A stretch of DNA of 64,000 nt. Origin: Chloroflexi bacterium HGW-Chloroflexi-3. GTDB taxonomy: Bacteria > Chloroflexota > Anaerolineae > Anaerolineales > Anaerolineaceae. This document shows positions 27,934 to 35,938 of this stretch, piece by piece; the first letter of the stretch is position 1, and every line of letters begins with the position of its first letter. The stretch is from positions 62,001-126,000 of the forward strand of contig PHBX01000017.1 of NCBI GenBank assembly GCA_002842045.1, read 5' to 3'. The position numbers were made by a program, and so were the translations under genes. The notes beneath the pieces were generated by a model that worked only from the letters and a program-made list of their open reading frames with translations, searched no databases and was not told where the DNA came from.

Positions 27934-29780
27934 AAGAATCAAAAAAAGTGGGTAATATACTTCCCAAAATAAGGACTTTCAAGGAAATCAGTGTTCTTGC
28001 ATTTCGTATCACTCCATTTTTGACCGGTATTCTTTTTTTACTAAATATTATTCAAAGTTTAATACCACTAGGGTCAGCCTGGAACACCAAATTAATCTTT
28101 GATTTTTTGGGGAAGTTATTTCAATCGGATTTAAAATCAACGGTTAATTCTCAATATTTATACTTTTTGATATTTGTTCAATTTGGTTTGAGTCTGGCAG
28201 GTCATATTTTAAGTAATCTCATTAATTACCTTAGTGCCATAACAAATAAGAAAATCACATATTTTTTACAAGTGTCAACGTATGAGAAGATTAACAGTCT
28301 GTATGGTTTAGGAACTTTTGAGACTGCCAAATTGCATGATACCATTCAATTAGGAACAAGTGGTGCATTAATGGGGTTAACCCAATCTTTTTCCATAATT
28401 TTCAGATTCTTAAATATTTCAGTGAATTTAATCGGTTTTACGGGTATAATGTTTGCTTTCAATCCGTTTTTAGCGATCATTATTGTAATTACCAGTATCC
28501 CCCATTTATTTCTGCAATCAAAATTAGGTTTTGGTCGTTTTTCTTTGGCAGGCAAAATAAATCCTTCGCAGAGGAAATTATCTTATTATTCATTTATATT
28601 GTCTTGTTTCGCTTTTGTTAAAGAATTACGTTTGTTTCAACTTGGTGAATATTTTTTAGAAAAATTTAAAGTACTTTATAAAAAAATCCAAAAAATGGAC
28701 TTAAATCAAAGAAAAAAAGAAAGTTTGACCAATTTTAGTCTCAATACTCTTTCAACATTGGTTTACAATACGGTTTTCTTTATTCTTATTTATAAAACAT
28801 TTAATGGCGATATCAGTTTGGGTGATATTACCTTATATTCCTCTGCTGTTGGCAATATTCAAAATTCTTTATCTTCATTATTTTCTACCATCGCTCAGGT
28901 TGATGAAGTAGTTTTATTTTATTCTCGATATATTGACTTATTGGATATACCGCAATCGATACATATAGAAAATAATCCTCGAATCATTCAAAAATTAAAA
29001 TTTGATATTGAATTGAAAAACGTTTCTTTTCGTTATAAAGACGATTTGCCCTGGGTACTACGCAATGTTGATTTGAAAATACCTGTTGGAAAATGTTTAG
29101 CATTGGTTGGGTTGAATGGGGCTGGGAAAACAACTTTAGTAAAATTACTGACCCGATTGTACGATCCAAACGAGGGTTTTATTTCTTGGAATGGAGTAAA
29201 TATTAATAGTTATAATCCTTTAGCTTACCGGAAGAAAATTGGGGTTATATTTCAAGATTTCATCCATTTTGAAATGAGCGCGCTTGAAAATATTGCTGTC
29301 GGAGATGTTAATAAATTATTTTTATCGGAATTCGAAGATATTGAAGCTGATATTCAAAAATCAGCTAAAATGGCCGGTATTCATGATAAGCTTTCAAAGC
29401 TTTCGAACGGATATCAAACCATACTTAGCCGCTGGTTGGTAGAAGATGGTGAACAAGGGATTGATCTGTCCGGTGGGGAATGGCAAAAGATTGCTCTGGC
29501 ACGGCTCTTCATGAGGAACGCGGATTTTCTAATCCTCGATGAACCTACGGCAGCTTTGGATGCTAAAGCTGAAATGGAAGTATATAACCAATTCAGAGAA
29601 CTTATTCAGGGTAAGACCAGTCTGTTAATTTCACACCGCTTCAGTACGGTCAAAATGGCAGATGTGATTGCTGTGCTGGATGAAGGTAGAATTGTGGAAT
29701 ATGGATCTCATGAAGAATTAATGAAAAATAACGGAAAATATGCCCAGCTTTATCAAATGCAGGCAGCAAGGTACTTATAA
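27930..29780 (+). CDS. ABC exporter, fused permease-ATPase (peptide/lipid export type)
   Basis: 616 residues from the ATG at 27930 that overlaps the upstream stop. The N-terminal six-helix exporter domain covers roughly residues 10-320. The ATPase follows, with Walker A GLNGAGKTT near 395, signature LSGGEWQKIALAR, Walker [13 protein letters not shown] and H-loop SHRFS. No N-terminal C39 peptidase domain is present, so leader removal must be done by another enzyme, consistent with the signal peptidases encoded on both sides. Related half-transporters occur in many peptide-antibiotic clusters. AT-rich composition matches the peptide genes rather than the window's core. It probably acts as a homodimer. 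Confidence 0.88.
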   Translation: MKESKKVGNILPKIRTFKEISVLAFRITPFLTGILFLLNIIQSLIPLGSAWNTKLIFDFLGKLFQSDLKSTVNSQYLYFLIFVQFGLSLAGHILSNLINYLSAITNKKITYFLQVSTYEKINSLYGLGTFETAKLHDTIQLGTSGALMGLTQSFSIIFRFLNISVNLIGFTGIMFAFNPFLAIIIVITSIPHLFLQSKLGFGRFSLAGKINPSQRKLSYYSFILSCFAFVKELRLFQLGEYFLEKFKVLYKKIQKMDLNQRKKESLTNFSLNTLSTLVYNTVFFILIYKTFNGDISLGDITLYSSAVGNIQNSLSSLFSTIAQVDEVVLFYSRYIDLLDIPQSIHIENNPRIIQKLKFDIELKNVSFRYKDDLPWVLRNVDLKIPVGKCLALVGLNGAGKTTLVKLLTRLYDPNEGFISWNGVNINSYNPLAYRKKIGVIFQDFIHFEMSALENIAVGDVNKLFLSEFEDIEADIQKSAKMAGIHDKLSKLSNGYQTILSRWLVEDGEQGIDLSGGEWQKIALARLFMRNADFLILDEPTAALDAKAEMEVYNQFRELIQGKTSLLISHRFSTVKMADVIAVLDEGRIVEYGSHEELMKNNGKYAQLYQMQAARYL

Positions 29781-30212
29781 GAATCATCTAACTAAAGATT
29801 AGTATATCTATGAAAAAAAGTGGTTTTATTGCCACTTCGGTAATTTTTATTTCCTTTATTGGCAATCAAATATTGGCGTAATTGACATTGAATTTGGCTA
29901 CTACTTTTGTTATTGTTTTAATTAATAATAAAAATCTTACTCAATTAAAAATCATTAGTAAAGAAAAACTTTTCAACACTAACAACAATTAATTTAAACT
30001 GAACTATAAAGGTTCATTAATCAATCTTTTTTACCTATTGGCTAATCGTTAGTGGTTGCAATCAAATCTTATGTCGTATTGGTGTTCTTATTTTTGTTAT
30101 AACTCACTGATCTTGGTGTTAATTAATCGTGAAGAGAGACCCATTTTATCAATTACTAACGATTAATTGAAAATAAATTAATAATTTTCATATATTAAAT
30201 AAGGAGTGAAAA
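29781..30212. other. AT-rich intergenic region with a 23-codon signal-peptide-like ORF
   Basis: About 430 bp. An ATG at 29810 opens a 23-residue frame (to 29881) of Met-Lys-Lys plus a hydrophobic run ending in ILA, like a bare signal peptide. It lacks a clear ribosome-binding site. A second hydrophobic fragment in another frame follows (29885-29992), so this may be the remains of a small secreted protein. No other gene seen. The promoter of peptide 3 should lie near the right end. Confidence 0.35.
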
Positions 30213-30518
30213 ATGATATCGCTTTCAATAATTGATAATCTACTCAAACGTTTTCAAAGACTAAATAAAATAATGGATTTTATGGTTAGCAAAATCTTCC
30301 GTTCTATGTTAGTTGCTGGAGCGTGTCCAAGTAACTATGAATACTTATATGATACTCATTTGGGATATGAGTGTTGGGCCTCCACAAGTTGTGGAAGTAA
30401 CAAATGCGTGAGGGTTTTCTCGAGAACCTATTATTATTCAACTCCTCCATATACCTGTGAGCAATTGTTTAAGGTCTGTAATAGTACTACCTGTTATGTT
30501 ATTTCTGATTGTGGATAA
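30213..30518 (+). CDS. Secreted eight-cysteine peptide precursor 3 (divergent)
   Basis: 101 residues, ATG behind AAGGAGTG. The leader (1-37) is built like those of peptides 1 and 2: a charged front with a SIIDNLLKRF block and a LVAGA/C cleavage site. The core again has exactly eight Cys (38, 54, 60, 65, 82, 89, 94, 100), but the spacing is different: x15, x5, x4, x16, x6, x4, x5. The core shares Tyr richness (RTYYYSTPPY). It has its own signal peptidase gene downstream at 30744. I regard it as a diverged member of the same system. Confidence 0.7.
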   Translation: MISLSIIDNLLKRFQRLNKIMDFMVSKIFRSMLVAGACPSNYEYLYDTHLGYECWASTSCGSNKCVRVFSRTYYYSTPPYTCEQLFKVCNSTTCYVISDCG

Positions 30519-30594
30519 TTTTATCTTCGGATAATAAAAAACTGGTACTAATTTTCTTGCGAATTATTAATTTTATTCTAGTTGACAACAAATC

Positions 30595-30720
30595 ATGAAA
30601 ATAAGCAGAAGAGATAGATCTTTTCTCCAATTATTTTTTCCTATCATTGATGGGTTAATATTAAAAACTAATAAAAACAAATATTACACTGTTTTTAAAA
30701 AAATCAATGAAATCTACTGA
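30595..30720 (+). CDS. Possible small ORF (41 residues)
   Basis: An ATG at 30595 opens 41 codons ending 23 nt before the second signal peptidase gene. The product would be basic with a hydrophobic centre (FLQLFFPIIDGLIL). No strong ribosome-binding site and no recognised family. Kept only because it fills an otherwise empty gap in a compact gene pair. Confidence 0.25.
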   Translation: MKISRRDRSFLQLFFPIIDGLILKTNKNKYYTVFKKINEIY

Positions 30721-30743
30721 ATTAAAAAGATGAAAGATTTTTC

Positions 30744-31214
30744 ATGTTGTTTTTCATAGGAGGACTTACTGTTTTTGTTGTTTTGTTTGTCTTAATGAAA
30801 TCAACAATAATTATCGCTAAAGTAACTAGTCAAAGTATGAGCCCTACCTTAGAAACAGGAGATCAAGTCTTAGCTTTCTTATATTGGCCGCACCAATGGT
30901 TGCGGAAAGGGCAAATTGTAATAATCCAACCAACTAAAACATATCCATCCTACAATATGGAACCAATCGGTGAAATCCCTCTTATTAAACGAGTTGTTTG
31001 GACAAAAGGTCCATTATCTTCTTATATTGTAAAGCAAAATATTCTCAAGGATTTGAAACAACATAATAATTTTTTTCTAGTTAATGGAGATTTGTCGTTA
31101 TTAATTGGTAATGAAGATAATTTCGGTGTAATACCATATGAAAACTTAATAGCAATAGTACTCTTCAAGATACCATACAGAAGAGACAATTCCAATAGAA
31201 TCAAACTAATTTAG
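30744..31214 (+). CDS. Small type I signal peptidase (S26 family), second copy
   Basis: 156 residues with an N-terminal membrane segment (about 5-25). Box B is SQSMSPTL with Ser31 and box D is IKRVVWTKGP with Lys82, so the Ser-Lys dyad is kept. The GLPGD part of box D is lost, and box E is degenerate: NGDLSLLIGNEDNFGVIPY instead of GDN-x-S-x-DSR-x-WG. Activity is plausible but specificity must differ from the copy at 24102. It lies 226 nt after peptide 3 and is probably its dedicated peptidase. Confidence 0.8.
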   Translation: MLFFIGGLTVFVVLFVLMKSTIIIAKVTSQSMSPTLETGDQVLAFLYWPHQWLRKGQIVIIQPTKTYPSYNMEPIGEIPLIKRVVWTKGPLSSYIVKQNILKDLKQHNNFFLVNGDLSLLIGNEDNFGVIPYENLIAIVLFKIPYRRDNSNRIKLI

Positions 31215-31698
31215 TTCAACGCTTTCCTTCAAAAAAATAGTAAAACGGTTAACAAATATGAACATCATTTTGGTCTAACTGAAGATAGAACGTAAAAATT
31301 AGAATAAACCTGTTTTCTATCTTACTAATCAGACTTCTTCATACTTATCGAACAATCATAGTCTGTAGGTATGTAGGCAGAGCATGAGATTTAAAAAATT
31401 TTATTGTTAAACCTGTTCAAAAAAAATAACAGTACTTAATTTATTTATTAATATTGATATGATAGAAGTAACTATAATTAGGTTTTTAACCTATGAACAG
31501 CTAATAATCTTACGTTTTTTTTAAAAAATTTGTTCCCATTTTCTGAACGATGTGCGTCCACAAACACTGAAATCTCAATATTACAATTGAATTGGTAGGC
31601 TTTTATTCGCACAAAGGGTAATTGCTTTAGATAATTTCCAACCTTTCTCACAGGTAAAGGATAGTATTTATAGAGGAATAAGACTTGTAAGGTTATTC
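31215..31698. other. AT-rich intergenic region upstream of the sigma factor
   Basis: About 480 bp with no open frame of interest. It presumably holds the sigma-factor promoter. No inverted repeat or RNA gene stood out. Confidence 0.4.
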
Positions 31699-32238
31699 AT
31701 GGATGAACAATCAGCAATAAAGCAACTTAAACAAGGTGATATCCAAGGCTTAAAAACCCTCGTGGAAATTTATGAAGTCCGGGCTGTTCATGCAGTTGTT
31801 CTGATTGTTGGTGATAGAGGTCAAGCAGAAGACATCGTACAGAATGCATTTATCCGTATCTTTGAGCGAATAGAACAATATGACACAAAACGACCTTTTG
31901 GCCCCTGGTTCTTTCGTATCGTGGTTAATGATGCATTAAAAACCACTTCCAAACAGAAACGACTCACTTCTTTGGACACTGACAACGTTGGACATAATAT
32001 CCAAATTCGGGATCCATTAATTTTGCCAGAACAACGGTTTGAGGTACAAGAGTTAAAACAACAAATATGGTTATTGGTCCAACAATTGCCACCAAACCAA
32101 TCTGCTGCTATCGTTCTTCGTTATTATTTAGAATTGCCGGAGCGGGATATCGCTGAATTTTTACATAGCCCGGTTGGAACTGTAAAATGGTGGCTTCATT
32201 CAGCAAAAAAGTCTCTAGCGAAAGCTCTTAAAACTTGA
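31699..32238 (+). CDS. ECF-type sigma-70 family RNA polymerase sigma factor
   Basis: 179 residues. Region 2 (residues about 20-85) contains DRGQAEDIVQNAFIRIFERI and PFGPWFFRIVVNDAL. Region 4 (about 115-178) contains LPPNQSAAIVLRYYLELPERDIAEFL and a helix-turn-helix ending VGTVKWWLHSAKKSLAKAL. These are standard ECF features with no extra domain. ATG behind AAGG. The gene is followed by a probable membrane-bound anti-sigma protein and then a tandem solute-binding lipoprotein with short gaps, which suggests an extracytoplasmic signalling operon controlling part of this region. Confidence 0.9.
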   Translation: MDEQSAIKQLKQGDIQGLKTLVEIYEVRAVHAVVLIVGDRGQAEDIVQNAFIRIFERIEQYDTKRPFGPWFFRIVVNDALKTTSKQKRLTSLDTDNVGHNIQIRDPLILPEQRFEVQELKQQIWLLVQQLPPNQSAAIVLRYYLELPERDIAEFLHSPVGTVKWWLHSAKKSLAKALKT

Positions 32239-32298
32239 ACTGGACATTGATGAGCACCATTTGATTTAATAAATTGTTTGAAATTAAGGATAATAAAA

Positions 32299-33090
32299 AT
32301 GAAAGAACAAAATCTTCACCAAGTACTGACTGATTTAGCAGAGGATTTGGTTCCTGCAGAAACTATCAACTTGTGGCCTGCTATCAAAAAACAACTTTCC
32401 TCTCCCACACGTCTTGCTAGACACACTTTTCAAAAGCGGTGGGCTTGGATTGCACTTCCAATCATTTTGATCGGATTGTTTTTTACCATAATACCCCAAG
32501 GTCAAGTATTGGCGCAGGAAATTTTACATTTTTTTGTACGCAAGGAATCCGACATCCTTCCTTTGCAAGCATGGCAATTAACCCCACCTCCAACTCCTGC
32601 ACTAAATACCACCACCACTTCTGACCCGTCAAACATCTTGGAAGCAAAGTTTACCGTTGCACAGATAGAAGAACAAAGTGGCTTTGATCTGAGAGAACCC
32701 ACCTGGTTACCAGAAAACATGCTATTTGTTGGTGCTACATTCGATTCCACAAACTCAGTAGCACGATTTTTTTATCAACAGTTCGATAGCAATGATAGCA
32801 ATGGTTTAGTCTTAAAGGAAGAAATTTATACAGATCCAGACTCTTGTGTCCTCTGCAACGCTGTAGGTGAAAGTGCACGTGTTGAAACTGTTCAAATTGG
32901 CAATGTCTATGGCGAGTATGTACAGGGCGTTTGGCATTTAACTGATAATGGTCCGATATGGGAAAATGATCCCTTTTTGCAGAATTTAAGGTGGCAAATA
33001 GACGGCATTGCTTATGATCTGCTTTTTATGGGGCAACCTGACTTTCTTACCAAAGAAGATCTGGTGAAAATTGCCAATAGCTTGAAATAG
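32299..33090 (+). CDS. Probable anti-sigma factor / DUF4367-like membrane protein
   Basis: 263 residues from the ATG at 32299, chosen for AAGGA 8 nt upstream; the frame also opens 7 codons earlier. A cytoplasmic N-terminal part of about 50 residues (LHQVLTDLAEDLVPAETINLWP) is followed by one membrane helix (WAWIALPIILIGLFFTIIP, about 52-70). The extracytoplasmic C-terminal domain resembles DUF4367-type modules (GFDLREPTWLPENMLF). An outside Cys pair (SCVLC) is present. Order and topology behind an ECF sigma factor fit an anti-sigma protein, although no zinc-binding anti-sigma motif is seen. Confidence 0.65.
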   Translation: MKEQNLHQVLTDLAEDLVPAETINLWPAIKKQLSSPTRLARHTFQKRWAWIALPIILIGLFFTIIPQGQVLAQEILHFFVRKESDILPLQAWQLTPPPTPALNTTTTSDPSNILEAKFTVAQIEEQSGFDLREPTWLPENMLFVGATFDSTNSVARFFYQQFDSNDSNGLVLKEEIYTDPDSCVLCNAVGESARVETVQIGNVYGEYVQGVWHLTDNGPIWENDPFLQNLRWQIDGIAYDLLFMGQPDFLTKEDLVKIANSLK

Positions 33091-33106
33091 ATAGGAGTTC
33101 AACCGA

Positions 33107-35848
33107 ATGAAATATTCTAATTCTAATAAACCAGTATACTTATTTTCATTAATTGTGTGCTTTAGTATTCTCCTGGGACAGACAGCTTGCTCTTCCAGTC
33201 AACATACTTTACTTACAGGTGAACCGCGGAATAAATCTACGCAATTATCAAACCAGCCAACTGACCAGGAAACTGATATAGGAAATCAACATGAAAACCA
33301 GGTTATTACATTCACAGCATTCGAATTCGAAAGTTCCTATTACGAGCCATTAATCGAACAATTTAACGCACAGAATCCAACAATAACCGTGAAATTCATG
33401 CCGTTCCCCGCTTTCACAAATGAAAGCCAACAAGAATATTACCAAATGATTGCTTCAGCAGCCGACGCTACCATGTTATTAACTGGTAGATCCTCACAAA
33501 TTGCATCATATTTTCGTGACCTCCAACCATTGATTGACCTGGATGCTGATTTTGACTTCAATGATTTCTGGCCGGATGCGCTGAGTGCTTGCCAGGATGA
33601 CCAGGGACAAGTATTTGGTTTACCGGTCAATCTTTATATGAGTGGTATTTTTTATGATGAAGAGGTATTTCGAGCAGCAAAAATTTCCTTCCCCCAACCG
33701 GGTTGGACTTGGGATGATTTTCAACAAGCAGCATTTTCTTTAGCACACCAGGATGAAAAAGGAATCTATTACGGATTTACCGACCCTACATATGCATCCA
33801 TAATTTCTCCAATATTAAAAGATCACTTTTTAAAAATGAACGGGAATATCGATCCACAAGCATTGGCGAAAGAATTATTTTGGTATGTTGATTTGGCCAA
33901 ACAAAGCGCAATTTATCCAATACAAGGGTTGGCTGGGGGTGAGAAGGCCCAATTGGCTGAAGAACACTGGAAAGCTCTCTTCCAGGGAATGAATCCTCCC
34001 GCAATGTGGTTTGGACGTCTGCAAGACCCTGTCCCTGGTTTGGCAGGGATTTCCGAAGATAATGATCCATCAACTCACTTAGCAGTAACTCGTTTTGGTT
34101 TCGCCCCCTTGCCGGTTGCATCTGATGATCCTAATTCCAAAACAACCCCTCTCGGCGCCCAATGCATAATGATGAGCGTAGGGACGAAATATCCGCAAGC
34201 CACCTGGAGCTGGATCAAATTTTTGTCGGAACAACGATTAATCCATGATACTTATCAACTGTCGGAGAAGTTGGTGATCCCTGCCCGTTCTTCTGTTGCT
34301 GAAAAGTCCGGTTTTTGGGATGGTATTCCGGTTGAATTACATACAACCATTAAATATGGTTTGACACACGGCTGGTACAAGGGGTTGTATCCAGACGCAG
34401 AGGCAGAGGTTTATTCAGCTTTGGAACAGGTGTTGTTGGAAGGTGAAGATCTTTTGCAGGCATTGAACCAAGCCCAAACTGAAATCTCCAGTATGCGTTC
34501 GGAAGTTCAGCAATCGACAAACCCAATTGAGATTGAAACACCGCATGACTCTAATAACCCATCCGGGGATGTTCCAATATTGAAATTTTATGTTGGAAGT
34601 GGAAATCATCAGGAAATAGAATCCCTGCAAGCAATTGTTACCCATTTCAATATCGAACATGCTGATGAGTTTTCGGTATCTCTAGTTAATACTTTTAAGG
34701 AACAACCAAATCAGGGGTATTTTGAAACACTTGCCAAATCCTTTGACTGTTATATTACCGAGATTGACCCCGTTGGTGCTGCTAAATCAGGTTATGTTTT
34801 AAATCTAAACCCTTTTTTTGAAACAGAAGACAATGCGTTCCGGAATGATTATGACAAGTATTTATTAGATATCTCACATTATCAAGGAGAACTTTTCTCT
34901 CTTCCACTAACCAGTAGACCACCGATCCTGGTCTACAATAAGGATTTATTGGGTCAAAATGGTGTCGAAGAACCCGGTAAAGATTGGACATTCACCGAAT
35001 TTATCGAAAATCTTACTAACGTTACATCAATAACAAATGTAAAACCAATCTATGGTTTCTTACCCGAAAGTCAGGCAGTTAGCATCTTCGATATGATTCT
35101 CTCAGGGAATAATATCCATTGGTTTGATGATGTTGCAGGTCTCCCGGTTGCTCAAATAAACACCAGGGAAATGGCAAATATACTCCAATGGCATCAAAAC
35201 CTGTACCAGACAGGTGTTTTTTTTACATCATCAACAGATGAAAATTGGTTGCCTTCAATTCAAAAGGCAATACAAGATGGACAAATTGGATTCTGGACTG
35301 TATTGATAGGTGAAGAAGAAGAGTATTTTGATAGAAAAGAACCCGGTTATAATATTGGCATCACAACCCTTCCCGTTATTTCTGAACCAGACTATCCTTA
35401 TAGTCATATGATCAATACCGGATTTTTCATATCAAGCGAATCTCAAAACTCGCAGGCTTGTTGGCTATTGGCCAAGTATCTTTCTAAAGAACCATCCTTG
35501 TATACCGGAATTCCTGCCCGTAAATCAGTGGCAAACTCACCTGCCTGGAAATCAAGTGTTGGGATTGAAAAAGCTGAAATATATCTTCAAGCCTTGCAGC
35601 AAAGCCAACTCGCTAAAAACCTTACTTATCCTGATTTTCTTCTCTGGCCATACCGTAACTGGTTAGGTCAGGTTGTATTTGCAGTCAAACAAGGTCATGA
35701 AATTCAGCAGGAATTGGCGGTAGCCCAACAAAAAGCAGATGCGTATTATTCCTGTATCTCGCCAATTGACTGGAATACCTTAAATGAGGAAATGGTCAAA
35801 CAAAATGTGATTGATTGCGTAAAAGAAGCGGATCCATCATGGAATTAA
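33107..35848 (+). CDS. Tandem solute-binding lipoprotein 2
   Basis: 913 residues. The signal peptide ends GQTAC (lipobox). Domain 1 starts ITFTAFEFESSYYEPLIEQF near residue 66 and domain 2 PILKFYVGSGNHQE near residue 490. Each shows the solute-binding W-T-W/F-D-x-F-type motif (PGWTWDDF, DWTFTEF). The six non-lipobox Cys occur in ACQ, QCI, DCY, ACW, SCI and DCV, at positions equivalent to those in proteins 1 and 3. It lies 16 nt after the anti-sigma-like gene behind AGGAG, so it belongs to that operon. It might be the extracellular signal receptor for the sigma pathway. No cognate importer is present. Confidence 0.8.
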   Translation: MKYSNSNKPVYLFSLIVCFSILLGQTACSSSQHTLLTGEPRNKSTQLSNQPTDQETDIGNQHENQVITFTAFEFESSYYEPLIEQFNAQNPTITVKFMPFPAFTNESQQEYYQMIASAADATMLLTGRSSQIASYFRDLQPLIDLDADFDFNDFWPDALSACQDDQGQVFGLPVNLYMSGIFYDEEVFRAAKISFPQPGWTWDDFQQAAFSLAHQDEKGIYYGFTDPTYASIISPILKDHFLKMNGNIDPQALAKELFWYVDLAKQSAIYPIQGLAGGEKAQLAEEHWKALFQGMNPPAMWFGRLQDPVPGLAGISEDNDPSTHLAVTRFGFAPLPVASDDPNSKTTPLGAQCIMMSVGTKYPQATWSWIKFLSEQRLIHDTYQLSEKLVIPARSSVAEKSGFWDGIPVELHTTIKYGLTHGWYKGLYPDAEAEVYSALEQVLLEGEDLLQALNQAQTEISSMRSEVQQSTNPIEIETPHDSNNPSGDVPILKFYVGSGNHQEIESLQAIVTHFNIEHADEFSVSLVNTFKEQPNQGYFETLAKSFDCYITEIDPVGAAKSGYVLNLNPFFETEDNAFRNDYDKYLLDISHYQGELFSLPLTSRPPILVYNKDLLGQNGVEEPGKDWTFTEFIENLTNVTSITNVKPIYGFLPESQAVSIFDMILSGNNIHWFDDVAGLPVAQINTREMANILQWHQNLYQTGVFFTSSTDENWLPSIQKAIQDGQIGFWTVLIGEEEEYFDRKEPGYNIGITTLPVISEPDYPYSHMINTGFFISSESQNSQACWLLAKYLSKEPSLYTGIPARKSVANSPAWKSSVGIEKAEIYLQALQQSQLAKNLTYPDFLLWPYRNWLGQVVFAVKQGHEIQQELAVAQQKADAYYSCISPIDWNTLNEEMVKQNVIDCVKEADPSWN

Positions 35849-35938
35849 GAAATAAATCCTTTCATCTTCTAGTAACCAAAAATTCAAGGAACTTATGGTA
35901 ATCGGACTGTAATCAAGGTAAAACAGAAAGGAAAATAA

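Noticed and set aside
23645..30518. Lanthipeptide, sactipeptide or glycocin cluster
   Set aside because: No LanB/C/M, radical SAM or glycosyltransferase gene was found anywhere near the peptides.
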